Source: Clostridiales bacterium (GTDB lineage: Bacteria; Bacillota_A; Clostridia; Christensenellales; Aristaeellaceae). Taken from it: 27,239 nt of DNA. A model generated the notes under the pieces. It was not told the origin of the DNA and made no database searches. It saw only the letters and a list, made by a program, of their open reading frames with translations. Both the position numbers and the translations under genes were made by a program. Location: positions 1-27,239 of the forward strand of contig JAIKWN010000072.1 of NCBI GenBank assembly GCA_024684665.1, in the 5' to 3' direction. Positions 1 through 8,153 of the stretch are shown here, piece by piece; the stretch's first letter is position 1; each line of letters begins with the position of its first letter.

Positions 1-687
1 CAGAAACTCTACATCTTCGAGGCCGGGAAGATCATCGGCAGCCTGCCCGTCTCCACGGGCCTCAACAACCCGAAGCAGCCGTATAACGAAACCCCGGCGG
101 GGGAATTCCTCGCCATCAGCTGGGTGGGCGAAATGGTGGCCGGGACCATGCGGGAGCGCTTTTCCATCCGCATCAACGGCGGCACCACCATCCATGAAGT
201 GCCGCACCGCCTGGGCGCCGACGGGAAAACCCGCATGTACACGGAGTTTGAGAAGGAACTGGGCAAAAAAGCGAGCCATGCCTGCGTGCGCGTCGCGAGG
301 CGGAAAAACGCCGAAGGCCAGAACATGGAGTGGCTCTGGGCGAACCTGGAGCAGCGTACGAAGGTCATCATCTGGGACGACGTCGGGCGGAAAACCGTGC
401 CCGTCGAGCTTCCGGACGCGGACACGCCCCTCTTCCGGAACCCGGAAGGCGGCAGGAATTACCACGTGAACCAGAACTGCAGCGGCGTCAAGGCAAAATT
501 CCTTCCCCTACAGGGAGGCTTCACGTACGGCGATCTCCTGAAAGACGAATACAGAAAACTGACACCCTGCGAATTCTGCGGCGCGCCGGACAAACAGGAA
601 ACGCTCTATGAGCGCTGGCTTTTTGAGGCGAACCAGATTGGGATCGAGCCGACGGAAGAAATCCGCCGGGCGTTCGGCGTGGAGTAA
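1..687 (+). CDS. L,D-transpeptidase (YkuD), 5'-truncated by window edge
   Basis: The reading frame is open from base 1, so the N-terminus lies outside the window and the internal GTG at 124 is not the start. The visible 228 residues begin inside a YkuD catalytic domain: an 'IFEAGKIIGSLPVSTGL' strand, a 'TPAGEF' turn, then the active-site SHACVRV (bases 274-294). Cys is the expected nucleophile of this wall-crosslinking family, which makes 3-3 peptide bonds outside the membrane. The usual SHGC has Ala in place of Gly here. After the catalytic domain comes a Cys/His-rich tail, with YHVNQNCSG followed about 35 residues later by LTPCEFC. This resembles the YHxxxxC...LxPCxxC modules found on some Gram-positive surface proteins. 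The stop is 7 bp before the next gene, which is also an L,D-transpeptidase, so the two are probably co-transcribed. The family call is firm; the role of the tail is unknown. Confidence 0.85.
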   Translation, partial: QKLYIFEAGKIIGSLPVSTGLNNPKQPYNETPAGEFLAISWVGEMVAGTMRERFSIRINGGTTIHEVPHRLGADGKTRMYTEFEKELGKKASHACVRVARRKNAEGQNMEWLWANLEQRTKVIIWDDVGRKTVPVELPDADTPLFRNPEGGRNYHVNQNCSGVKAKFLPLQGGFTYGDLLKDEYRKLTPCEFCGAPDKQETLYERWLFEANQIGIEPTEEIRRAFGVE

Positions 688-694
688 GCCGGGA

Positions 695-2086
695 ATGATG
701 AGACGCCTGTCCGCGGCAATTGCCGCGTGCTTCTTCGCGCTCTGCCTGCCGCGCCCCGCGGTCCGCGCCGAAACCATTCTCTGGGAGGATGAGAGCGGTT
801 CCGTGATCCTGGGGGACGGCGGGGAGGTGACCTTCCTTTCCCCAGACGGTGAGGTCACCGATCTCTTCCTTTTGGATGCGACGCCGACGCCTGTACCGGA
901 GGAACCCTCCCTGCTGACGGAGGAGGAAGCCGGACCGCCCCCAGGGGAAACGGTAGCAGGGGAAACCGTTCCGGAAGAGACGGCCCCGGAAGAATCTGCC
1001 TTCCGTTTCCGCAGGACGCTGCGTTACGGCGACAACGACGATTCCGTCCGGCGGTTGCAGACCCGGCTTGCCGAGCTGGGCTTTTATGAGGCGCGGGTTT
1101 CCGGCGGATACTACAAGGTGACGCAAAGTGCCGTCCGCGCGTTTCAGCGGCAGAATGGCCTCACGTCGGACGGAGTCGCGGGACGGACGACCCAGGAGGC
1201 GCTTTTTTCCGCTTCCGCCGTGCCGGCGTCCGCGACGCCGAAACCCACCGCCACTCCCACTCCCGCTAAATACACCCTGATGGTAGACGTGACCAACCAG
1301 ATCGTGCGCTGCTATACATATGACGAAGAAGGAGATTACTCCGTCCTTGTGCGTGAGATGATCTGCTCCACCGGGACGAAGAAGAACCCGACGCCCCTGG
1401 GCACTACGATCATGCCGAAGACCCGTGCAAGATGGGGCTATTTTCCGACCTGGGACAGCCATGCTCAGTACCTGACGCGCATCGACCGGGCGAATGCCTT
1501 CCATTCCGTGCTCTATACGGAGCCGGACGAGCTGTCGCTTGTCGTTTCCTCTTTTGAGGCCCTTGGGACGCGGCAATCCCACGGCTGCGTGCGCCTGCTC
1601 GTTTCGGACGCGCGCTGGATTTATGAGAACTGCGAGGCAGGCACGATCATCACGGTGTACGAAAGCGGGCTGTACGATCCGGAATATACGATGACTTTAA
1701 AGCCGAGGCTGAACCAGGAAACCATGCGAGAGCGCAGCCTACCCGCGCCGACACCGACGCCCGTCTACCGCCGGGAAAACTGGCCGGTGAAATTCCGCAC
1801 CCTCTCCCGGGGCAAGACCGGAGAGGACGTTTTCTTCCTGCAGATGCGGCTGCGGGAACTCGGCTATTACGACGGCACGGTGACTGGGGGCTATTACGGA
1901 GGAACCATCGAAGCGGTGACAGCCTTCCAGAACGATCACGGCCTCAAGGTGGACGGGGTTGCGGGAAAACAGACTCAGAAGCTGCTCTTTTCTCCGGAGA
2001 GCGACCCGACACCGTCGCCGGCCCCTACGCCCACCCCAACCGCGGATCCGCTTCTTTTGACGCCGCGGCCGGATTTTGTGGGATGA
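695..2086 (+). CDS. Secreted L,D-transpeptidase with flanking PG_binding_1 domains
   Basis: 463 residues. I chose the ATG at 695 (a second ATG follows at 698) because a signal peptide starts there: basic MMRR, a hydrophobic core, then a likely AVRA cleavage near residue 25. The frame is open to 608, but that extension would precede the signal peptide and overlap the upstream gene. Order of parts: an acidic Pro/Glu-rich linker; PG_binding_1 at about 103-170 (LRYGDNDDSVRRLQ...GVAGRTTQ); a Pro/Thr linker; YkuD at about 190-335 with SHGCVR at 295-300 and nucleophile Cys298; a second PG_binding_1 at about 367-434; and a Pro/Thr tail. It probably acts outside the cell as a wall-bound enzyme forming 3-3 crosslinks. 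Wall-binding modules on both sides of the catalytic domain are less usual than a single one. It is probably in an operon with the upstream transpeptidase and the SGNH/MBOAT genes that follow. Confidence 0.9.
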   Translation: MMRRLSAAIAACFFALCLPRPAVRAETILWEDESGSVILGDGGEVTFLSPDGEVTDLFLLDATPTPVPEEPSLLTEEEAGPPPGETVAGETVPEETAPEESAFRFRRTLRYGDNDDSVRRLQTRLAELGFYEARVSGGYYKVTQSAVRAFQRQNGLTSDGVAGRTTQEALFSASAVPASATPKPTATPTPAKYTLMVDVTNQIVRCYTYDEEGDYSVLVREMICSTGTKKNPTPLGTTIMPKTRARWGYFPTWDSHAQYLTRIDRANAFHSVLYTEPDELSLVVSSFEALGTRQSHGCVRLLVSDARWIYENCEAGTIITVYESGLYDPEYTMTLKPRLNQETMRERSLPAPTPTPVYRRENWPVKFRTLSRGKTGEDVFFLQMRLRELGYYDGTVTGGYYGGTIEAVTAFQNDHGLKVDGVAGKQTQKLLFSPESDPTPSPAPTPTPTADPLLLTPRPDFVG

Positions 2087-2125
2087 CGAACTGTTCAGGA
2101 CATCAGAAGGAGGTAGAGAACGCGC

Positions 2126-3205
2126 ATGAACCGCCGCGCATGGTCGAAGCTGGTTCTTTTCCTCCTGCTCCTGTCCTTCGCAGGAATTATCGCTCTCGTC
2201 GCCGTCGTTGATCCCTTCGAGATCTACCGTGAGGCGAAGGATTTCATCCCGCCCTGTGAAAACGGCATCCAGAACTACGCAAACGCCGGCGTGGCCCGCA
2301 GCTGGGATTACGACAGCGTTGTCATCGGCTCCTCCATGACAGAGAACTTCATTCCTTCGCAGCTGGATGCTCTGTTCGGCGGGCGCTTCGTGAAGCTGCC
2401 TATCAACGCCGGCTCGCCGTATAACCACAGGCAAATGATGGAACTCGCTTTCCGCACGCACGATCTGAAAAACGTCATCTACTGCGTGGACGCGGACGCC
2501 TTCTCCTATTTCTACAAACAGCCCAAGACGGAGATGCCCGATTATCTCTACAGCGCGGGGCTACTGGACGACGTCTCCTATTGGCTGAACAGTTCAGTCC
2601 TCTTTCAGTACGTTCCCCGCTGCCTGAAATCCTGGGGGAAAACGGATCCGGATCTGCGGGATACCATGTACACCTGGGGAGATCTGTATCCGTACGGCGC
2701 GGAATACGCCCTGAAAGGCGCTCGCATTACGGATAAGACCTATGAGCAGAAGAAAACGCCGGACCGCTTTGCCCTATCCCAGCAGACCGCGATGAACGTG
2801 GAACACAACATCGTTCCCTTTCTGGAGGCGCATCCGGAAACGGAATTCTGTTTTTTCTTTCCGCCATATGCTCTCGTGAACTGGTATCGCTTTTACCGGC
2901 AGAAAACCCTTGACTTTCACTTGTCCCAAATCGAGGCGATTGCCACCCGTCTACTGGAATACCCGAATGTGCGCGTATACGATTTCCGCGCCCGGACGGA
3001 CTGGATCCTGGATCTTTCCAATTACATTGATGACCACCACTACGGTCCCTGGATCAATTCGGCCATGGCGGAGGATATGGCGGCGGAGCGTTGCCGGATC
3101 CGCTCTCCGGAGGAGGCGGAACAAAACAGCCTGGTGCTGAAAAATCTCGTCTCGCAGGTCGTGTCCGCCGGGAAGTGGCCGGAAGCCTTCGATCTGTCCT
3201 TCTGA
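2126..3205 (+). CDS. SGNH/AlgJ-DltD-like membrane-anchored protein (first paralogue)
   Basis: 359 residues with an excellent ribosome binding site, AGAAGGAGG at 2105-2113. An N-terminal hydrophobic segment (about residues 8-30) is followed by VDPFEIYR and a mixed alpha/beta domain. VVIGSSMTENF matches the serine block of SGNH hydrolase-like proteins, and DDHHYGPWIN near the C-terminus matches the block carrying the catalytic Asp/His. Proteins of this kind (AlgJ, AlgX and DltD classes) are known accessories of MBOAT O-acyltransferases and help move acyl groups onto extracellular polymers. The next gene is an MBOAT, and a clear paralogue lies beyond it. Shared blocks include VDPFE-YR, GSS-TENF, GGRFVKL, the YWLN-SVLF segment and LDLSNY. 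The acyl group and acceptor polymer cannot be read from sequence. It lies 39 bp after the transpeptidase gene with no visible terminator between. Confidence 0.78.
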   Translation: MNRRAWSKLVLFLLLLSFAGIIALVAVVDPFEIYREAKDFIPPCENGIQNYANAGVARSWDYDSVVIGSSMTENFIPSQLDALFGGRFVKLPINAGSPYNHRQMMELAFRTHDLKNVIYCVDADAFSYFYKQPKTEMPDYLYSAGLLDDVSYWLNSSVLFQYVPRCLKSWGKTDPDLRDTMYTWGDLYPYGAEYALKGARITDKTYEQKKTPDRFALSQQTAMNVEHNIVPFLEAHPETEFCFFFPPYALVNWYRFYRQKTLDFHLSQIEAIATRLLEYPNVRVYDFRARTDWILDLSNYIDDHHYGPWINSAMAEDMAAERCRIRSPEEAEQNSLVLKNLVSQVVSAGKWPEAFDLSF

Positions 3206-3289
3206 GCCCTTCTGATTTTATCCGAGATCTTCCGTGTTTTTCTGATCCTTTCCTGATCCGAAGAAAAGCCCTGACAAAGGAGCGCCCGC

Positions 3290-4723
3290 ATGCTGTTCAA
3301 TTCCTACGTTTTCCTGCTCGCCTTCCTGCCCCTTACCTGGGCGGGCTATTTCCTGCTCGGGCGCCTACCCGGGCGGATCTATGCGAACAAAGTTTTCCTC
3401 ATCCTCGCCTCCTTCGTCTTTTACGGATGGAACAACCCGAATTACGTGCCCATCATCGTGGCTTCCATCCTCGTCAATTACGCCCTCAGCCAGGGGATGC
3501 TGCGCCTTAGTGAAAAAAAGGCACGCCTGCCCCTGCTCCTGCTCGGCCTCGCCTTCAACCTGGGGATCCTCTTCTGGTTCAAATACCACGACTTCTTCTG
3601 TGAAAACTGGAATGCGGCCTTCGGGACGGGGTTCCGGCTGCACCGGCTGGCCATGCCCCTCGGCATCTCGTTCTTTACTTTCCAGCAGCTGTCTTACGTG
3701 ATCGATAGCTACCGGCAGGCCGTTCCCCGCTACAACCTCTGCGACTACGCGCTCTTCGTCACCTTCTTCCCGCAGCTTGTGGCGGGACCCATCGTACTGC
3801 ATAGCGAGATCGTTCCTCAGTTTGCGAACCCAGAAAATCGCAGCCCGAAGGCAGACAACATCGCCCCTGGGCTATATGCCCTCGCGCGGGGTCTCGTGAA
3901 AAAGGTGCTCGTGGCGGATACCTTCGGTATGGCCGTCACGGCGGGATTTGCGGCAGCGTCAAAACTGAACACACCGGAAGCCTGGTTCGTTGCCGTGAGC
4001 TATACCCTGCAGCTGTACTTTGACTTCTCCGGCTACTGCGACATGGCGACGGGCATCGGGTTGCTCTTCAACATCCGCATCCCGATGAACTTCAATTCTC
4101 CTTACAAGAGTCTGAACATCCGGGAATTCTGGCAGCGCTGGCATATGACCCTCTCCCGCTTCCTGACAAATTACGTCTACTTCCCCCTGGGAGGCAGCCG
4201 GAGAGGCACCGCCCGCACCTGCCTGAACCTCATGATCGTCTTCCTGCTCTCCGGCCTCTGGCACGGGGCAGGCTGGCTCTTCCTGCTCTGGGGACTGCTG
4301 CATGGGGCGGCCAGTGTGCTCTACCGCCTCTTCCGTAAACAGTGGGACGCGCTGCATCCCGCCCTACAATGGATGGCTACGTTCGTCTTCGTGGTCTGCT
4401 GCTGGGTCTTCTTCCGGGCGAACACCCTGTCGGATGCCCTTTCCATCCTGCGGGCAATGTTCTCCATGAAATTCGGCGCGATCCGCGATTCTATCACCTC
4501 CGCCTTTGCACTGCCCGGCGGGTTCCATCCCGGCTACAACGGGGTGTATATGATGTTTTGGTTTGTTGCGTCCCTCGCAGCCTGCCTGGGCATGAGAAAC
4601 GTATACGAACATACGATGGAATTCAGGCCCACTGTATGGAACGCTCTGCTCACGGTTCTTTTCATTGTCGCCGCGACGCTTTCGCTTTCCCGGGTCAGCG
4701 TCTTCCTCTATTTCAATTTCTGA
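3290..4723 (+). CDS. MBOAT family O-acyltransferase (AlgI/PatA-like)
   Basis: 477 residues, polytopic, with AAAGGAG 7 bases before the ATG. Family blocks seen in order: LFWFKYHDFF, PLGISFFTFQQLSYVIDSYR, FFPQLVAGPIV, LYFDFSGYCDMATGIG, the IREFWQRWHMTLSRFL segment, YVYFPLGGSRRG, and LSGLWHGAGW with the conserved catalytic His. Length and order match AlgI/DltB-type enzymes, which pass acyl groups across the membrane to surface polysaccharides or teichoic acids. SGNH-like paralogues flank it on both sides, which fits a three-protein O-acylation unit. There are no dlt genes (DltA, DltC) in view, so D-alanylation is less likely than O-acetylation of wall polymer or exopolysaccharide. That last step is inference. 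Confidence 0.92.
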   Translation: MLFNSYVFLLAFLPLTWAGYFLLGRLPGRIYANKVFLILASFVFYGWNNPNYVPIIVASILVNYALSQGMLRLSEKKARLPLLLLGLAFNLGILFWFKYHDFFCENWNAAFGTGFRLHRLAMPLGISFFTFQQLSYVIDSYRQAVPRYNLCDYALFVTFFPQLVAGPIVLHSEIVPQFANPENRSPKADNIAPGLYALARGLVKKVLVADTFGMAVTAGFAAASKLNTPEAWFVAVSYTLQLYFDFSGYCDMATGIGLLFNIRIPMNFNSPYKSLNIREFWQRWHMTLSRFLTNYVYFPLGGSRRGTARTCLNLMIVFLLSGLWHGAGWLFLLWGLLHGAASVLYRLFRKQWDALHPALQWMATFVFVVCCWVFFRANTLSDALSILRAMFSMKFGAIRDSITSAFALPGGFHPGYNGVYMMFWFVASLAACLGMRNVYEHTMEFRPTVWNALLTVLFIVAATLSLSRVSVFLYFNF

Positions 4724-4735
4724 CGGGGCCGGCCT

Positions 4736-5785
4736 ATGCGAAATGGAACCTGGGCGCGTCTTACGGCGGGGCTGACAGCGCTGGTTTTCCTTCTGGCCGC
4801 GCTTCTCGTGATCTTCGTTGATCCTTTTGAAGTCTACCGGAAGGCGACACTGTATACTCCGCCCATTGACAACACCACGCAGGTGTATTCCAATGCGGGC
4901 ATCGTAAGGAATTACGATTACGACAGCGCCATGGTCGGCTCCTCTGTGACGGAAAACTTCAAACCGTCGGAGATGGACGAAAAGCTCGGCGGCCGCTTTG
5001 TGAAGCTGGTCACCTCTGCGGCTACGGCGAAGAACCACCAGCTCCTCCTGCGCCTGGCTTTCAAAACCCACGGTCTGCGCCGGGTAGTTTACGGGCTGGA
5101 CGTGTATTCTTTCGTTGCTCTGCCGGAGGAAACGGGGAGCGAAGTGCCCCTCTATCTCTACGACGACAACCCGGCAAACGATGTGCGGTACTGGCTGAAC
5201 CGTTCCGTGCTCTTTTCCTTCTTGCCGCGGTGTCTAAAAACTTGGGGACAGGCGCCGGAAGACTCCCTGCGGGACAGCATGTACTCCTGGGCGGGGCGGG
5301 ATAAATATGGGAAGATCGCCCTGTACAACGCCAGTTTCACGAAACCGGAAGAAGAGCGGAACGCGGAATTCTATCTCGCGCGCGGCCGGGTGAATCTCGA
5401 CGGGAATCTCCTGCCCTTCGTGCAAGAGCATCCGGAAACGCGGTTCGATTTCTTCTTCCCGCCGTATTCCGCCGCGGAATGGGCGAGCATGAAGAGCAGG
5501 GGAACGCTGCCGGGGATGCTGGCGTTGCGGGGGCTTTTATACGACGCCCTTTCCCCGTATGAAAACGTCAGGCTCTTTGATTTCAGTGCCCGGGAGGAAT
5601 GGGTGCTGGATCTTTCGAATTACAAGGATACGCTGCACTACGGGGAGTGGATCAACTCCGCGATCGTGGAAGCCATCGCGGAAGGGGACGGTCTGGTCGC
5701 CTCCCACGAACAGCTGGACGCCGCGACGGACTGGCTTCGCGCCCGTGCGGAAGAGCAAATCGAAGCCGGCGGCTGGCTCTGGTGA
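4736..5785 (+). CDS. SGNH/AlgJ-DltD-like membrane-anchored protein (second paralogue)
   Basis: 349 residues. It starts 12 bp after the MBOAT stop with only a weak GGGGCC element upstream, so translation may be coupled. The architecture matches the protein at 2126-3205: one N-terminal membrane segment, VDPFEVYR, AMVGSSVTENF (serine block), GGRFVKLV, the YWLNRSVLFSFLPRCLKTWG segment, FDFFFPPYS, LDLSNYKDTLHYGEWIN (Asp/His block). The two paralogues are similar along their whole length but clearly diverged, so this is an old duplication or two specialised partners. It probably works outside the membrane with the MBOAT in transferring acyl groups to a surface polymer. A short hairpin and T-rich tract follow the stop. 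Confidence 0.78.
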   Translation: MRNGTWARLTAGLTALVFLLAALLVIFVDPFEVYRKATLYTPPIDNTTQVYSNAGIVRNYDYDSAMVGSSVTENFKPSEMDEKLGGRFVKLVTSAATAKNHQLLLRLAFKTHGLRRVVYGLDVYSFVALPEETGSEVPLYLYDDNPANDVRYWLNRSVLFSFLPRCLKTWGQAPEDSLRDSMYSWAGRDKYGKIALYNASFTKPEEERNAEFYLARGRVNLDGNLLPFVQEHPETRFDFFFPPYSAAEWASMKSRGTLPGMLALRGLLYDALSPYENVRLFDFSAREEWVLDLSNYKDTLHYGEWINSAIVEAIAEGDGLVASHEQLDAATDWLRARAEEQIEAGGWLW

Positions 5786-5787
5786 GC

Positions 5788-5818
5788 GCCGTCGGCTTTT
5801 GCCGGTTTTATTTGTTTT
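5788..5818 (+). terminator. Candidate intrinsic terminator of the envelope operon
   Basis: CGGC (5793-5796), a four-T loop and GCCG (5801-5804) are followed by GTTTTATTTGTTTT. The stem is short but the T-rich tract is good, and it lies 8 bases after the stop of the second SGNH gene. It partly overlaps the 3' end of the convergent ArsC-like gene. Confidence 0.5.
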
Positions 5819-6167
5819 ATACCTTCCCTTCGTCGATCCACTTCTGCCAAGTTTCCGGCATAAGGCCGGCGGTGGCAAGTTTTCCACAGCGCACGAGGGG
5901 CAGGCGAAGCAGCTTCGGATTCTCGCGCAGGCCGTCCAGGATGCGCGCGCGGTCCTGCGTATAGGCCACGACGCTCTCCCGGAACTCCTTTGTATCCCGG
6001 TCGCAGAGCGCCTCCAGCCCCACCGCAGCGGCGACGCTTTCCAGCTCGCGCTTGCCGATGCCGTACTTCAGGATGTCGATACGCTGGTAGGGAACGCGGC
6101 GCTCCTTAAAAAAGCGCTCCGCTTTCTGCGTATCAAAGTTTTTTCCGCAGTAAATCTGAATGGCCAT
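5817..6167 (-). CDS. ArsC/Spx-family thioredoxin-fold protein
   Basis: 116 residues. The start at 6167 is preceded by GAAAGGAAA and gives MAIQIYCGKNFDTQKAERFF. This matches the ArsC-related family (YffB/Spx-like small proteins) along its whole length, including the FDTQKAERFFKER block, the LEALCDRDTKEFRE region, and the C-terminal ENPKLLRLPLVRCGK block that carries the family's Arg and cis-Pro region. The active-site loop is odd. Relatives usually have Cys or Ser just before the FDT/KDT motif, whereas here that place is Asn and the only nearby Cys (C7) lies three residues earlier. Classical arsenate reduction is therefore doubtful, and a redox or regulatory role is equally possible. It is transcribed divergently from the SDR gene across a repeat-bearing control region. 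Confidence 0.8.
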   Translation of the reverse strand: MAIQIYCGKNFDTQKAERFFKERRVPYQRIDILKYGIGKRELESVAAAVGLEALCDRDTKEFRESVVAYTQDRARILDGLRENPKLLRLPLVRCGKLATAGLMPETWQKWIDEGKV

Positions 6168-6200
6168 AGCATTTCCTTTCCGTTTTCTGTGAAAGGCCGC

Positions 6201-6267
6201 ATCTGAAAGGTATGGCAATTTGCCTCTGAAAGGTATAACAAAATGTCTCTAAAAGATAATTTCAGAC
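6201..6267. promoter_or_regulatory. Tandem 23-bp repeats in divergent promoter region (candidate operator)
   Basis: Three copies of a motif start at 6202, 6225 and 6248, exactly 23 bp apart: TCTGAAAGGTAT, TCTGAAAGGTAT and the diverged TCTAAAAGATAA. Between the first two lies the palindrome GGCAATTTGCC (6214-6224). A minus-strand extended -10 (TGTTATACC, TATACC at 6234-6239) falls inside the second copy. Equal spacing of about two helical turns between divergent genes is what a repressor or activator operator array looks like. The regulator is not identified. Confidence 0.55.
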
Positions 6268-6290
6268 TAAAACGACAGCAGGAAGATTCC

Positions 6291-7022
6291 ATGAGAAAGA
6301 AGATCGCTCTTATTGCCGGAGCATCCGGCGGCATCGGGGAGGCGGCAGCCCGGAGGCTGCTGCACGGGGGATGGACGGTGCTGTTGCACGGGAACGCCGG
6401 GCGTGAAAAGCTGGAAGAAGAATGCAGGGCACTGCAGGCGGAGGGGCTGGATGCCCACGCCGTAGCATGCAACCTTGCGGATGCGGAAGAAACCGCTGCC
6501 ATGTGTCGTGAAATCGTCGCTGTATACCACCGCCTGGACGGCCTCGTCTACGCCGCCGGGATCAGCTGCACGAAGCTCCTGCAGGATACGGAGGAAGAGG
6601 ACTGGGCCCGAGTGATGGAAACGAACCTCACGGGCTGCTTCCGCCTCTGCCGTGCGTTTCTCCCTGCTCTCAGGGAGGCGGGCGGCTCCATCGTGACCGT
6701 ATCCAGCATGTGGGGACGGAGCGGCGCCTCCTGCGAGGCCGCTTACGCCGCCTCCAAGGGAGGGCTAATCGCTTTCACGAAGTCGCTGGCGAAGGAATTA
6801 GGCCCTTCCGGCATCCGAGCAAACTGCCTCTGCCCCGGGGTCATCGGGACCCGCATGATGGAGGAGCACACGGAGGAGACGAAGCGCATGCTCGCGGAGG
6901 AGACGCCCCTTGGCCGCCTCGGCACGCCGGAGGACGTCGCGGGCGCGGTCTCGTTCCTCCTCTCGGACGCTGCCGCCTTCGTCACAGGGCAGGTGTTAGG
7001 GGTGGACGGGGGATACCTGTGA
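6291..7022 (+). CDS. SDR family NAD(P)-dependent oxidoreductase (FabG-like)
   Basis: 243 residues. The start at 6291 is favoured over an in-frame ATG at 6243 because AGGAAG lies 5 bases upstream and the protein then begins right at the Rossmann fold. Classical SDR marks: GASGGIG (10-16) for cofactor binding, AAG (88-90), N112, the SS pair 138-139 with catalytic Ser, Y152 and K156 (YAASK), the PGVIGT block after the active site, and a C-terminal VDGGYL typical of the 3-oxoacyl-ACP reductase subgroup. It could be a fatty-acid FabG homologue, but no other fab genes are nearby. The substrate is therefore open, and the divergent repeat-bearing promoter suggests a regulated accessory role. Its stop is only 4 bp from the end of the convergent peptidase gene. 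Confidence 0.9.
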   Translation: MRKKIALIAGASGGIGEAAARRLLHGGWTVLLHGNAGREKLEEECRALQAEGLDAHAVACNLADAEETAAMCREIVAVYHRLDGLVYAAGISCTKLLQDTEEEDWARVMETNLTGCFRLCRAFLPALREAGGSIVTVSSMWGRSGASCEAAYAASKGGLIAFTKSLAKELGPSGIRANCLCPGVIGTRMMEEHTEETKRMLAEETPLGRLGTPEDVAGAVSFLLSDAAAFVTGQVLGVDGGYL

Positions 7023-7026
7023 ACCC

Positions 7027-8097
7027 TCAGCCCACCATGCGCAGGCGCTTGTCCTCATGGTTCAGGACTTCGCAGCCGTCCTCCGTCACGAGTACTAGGT
7101 CCTCCACGCGGACGCCGAACCGCCCCTCGAGGTAGACGCCCGGCTCGATGGAGAAGATCATGCCCGGGACGGCGACGCTCGTATTGGCGCTCGAAACGTC
7201 GCCCTTTTCGTGGTCCGTCTGGCCGATGAAATGCCCCAGGCGGTGATTGAAGAACTCGCCGAAGCCGGCCGCAGCGATGTGGTCCCTGGCGGCGGCGTCG
7301 ATATCGCAGAAACGCACGCCGGGGCGGATGATCGCCTCGGCCTTTTCATTTGCCTCGCGGACGAGGTTATACACGCGCACGAATTCCTCGTCCGGCTCGC
7401 CGCAGAAGAAGGTGCGGGTCATATCGGAGCAGTACCGGTCCTTCACACATCCCATGTCGATCAGCACGCACTCGCCCTCATGGAGGACGGTATCGTCCGG
7501 CCCGTGATGGGGATCCGCGGCGTTCTTCCCGAAGGAGACGATGGAGTTGAAGCTGGGGCCGGTGCAGCCGCGCTTTTGGAATTCCGCGTCGATATAAGCG
7601 GCGACCTGCTTCTCGGTCATGCCCGGTTTCACGTATTCGGAAGCCAGGCGGTTCACCTCGTCGTTGATCCGGGACGCCTCCCGCATGATGGCGATCTCCT
7701 CTTCATCCTTCACGGCCCGACATCCGTCCACGCAGTCGGAAGCCAGGACGGGGCGCATCCCGGGGCAGCGCGACATGAGGGGGATGAGGAATCCGGCGCG
7801 CCAGTCCTTGTCGATGCCGAGGGGCGCATCCGCATCGATCTCGGCCGCGATCCTGCCGATGGAATCGTCCGTATCGCTGAACCAGACCTCGTGGAACTTT
7901 GTCTCTGGGACGGAGAAGAGGTTATTGAGGAAGAGCGTATGCCGTCCGTCCTTCCGGACGAGGAAGGCGAAAAGGCGCTCCATTGGGTGAACGTCGACGC
8001 CCGTCAGGTACCAGATGCTCTTAGGATCGGAGATGAGGAACTGGGAAAGGCCGCATGCCTCCATATTCTGAAGGACGCGGGAAATGCGGGTATTCAT
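7027..8097 (-). CDS. M24 family Xaa-Pro peptidase (creatinase/aminopeptidase fold)
   Basis: 356 residues, start preceded by AAAAGGAGG. It has an N-terminal creatinase-like domain (about 1-130) and a C-terminal pita-bread domain (about 135-356). The five metal ligands of the family are present: D214 (VLIDMGC), D225 (SDMTRTFF), H289 (HRLGHFIG), E318 (FSIEPGVY) and E332 (GVRVEDLV). H197-H198 near PHHGP probably belongs to the substrate-binding loop. It should be a cytoplasmic dinuclear-metal peptidase removing N-terminal residues before proline, helping peptide recycling. The usual GHGIG loop reads GHFIG, a small departure that may reflect substrate preference. It has its own promoter upstream and appears monocistronic. 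Confidence 0.92.
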   Translation of the reverse strand: MNTRISRVLQNMEACGLSQFLISDPKSIWYLTGVDVHPMERLFAFLVRKDGRHTLFLNNLFSVPETKFHEVWFSDTDDSIGRIAAEIDADAPLGIDKDWRAGFLIPLMSRCPGMRPVLASDCVDGCRAVKDEEEIAIMREASRINDEVNRLASEYVKPGMTEKQVAAYIDAEFQKRGCTGPSFNSIVSFGKNAADPHHGPDDTVLHEGECVLIDMGCVKDRYCSDMTRTFFCGEPDEEFVRVYNLVREANEKAEAIIRPGVRFCDIDAAARDHIAAAGFGEFFNHRLGHFIGQTDHEKGDVSSANTSVAVPGMIFSIEPGVYLEGRFGVRVEDLVLVTEDGCEVLNHEDKRLRMVG

Positions 8098-8153
8098 AAG
8101 GGTTTCCTCCTTTTCGATGGTTGCGGGGATTGCTCTTAAGCCTTACGGGATGC

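Noticed and set aside
521..1582. Minus-strand frame of 353 codons over the transpeptidase genes
   Set aside because: It runs opposite two genes with clear catalytic motifs, is Arg/Gly-rich in the manner of GC-rich antisense frames, and has no family features.
7210..8139. Plus-strand frame of 309 codons over the M24 peptidase gene
   Set aside because: The opposite strand carries all five metal ligands of an M24 enzyme; this frame has no recognisable features.
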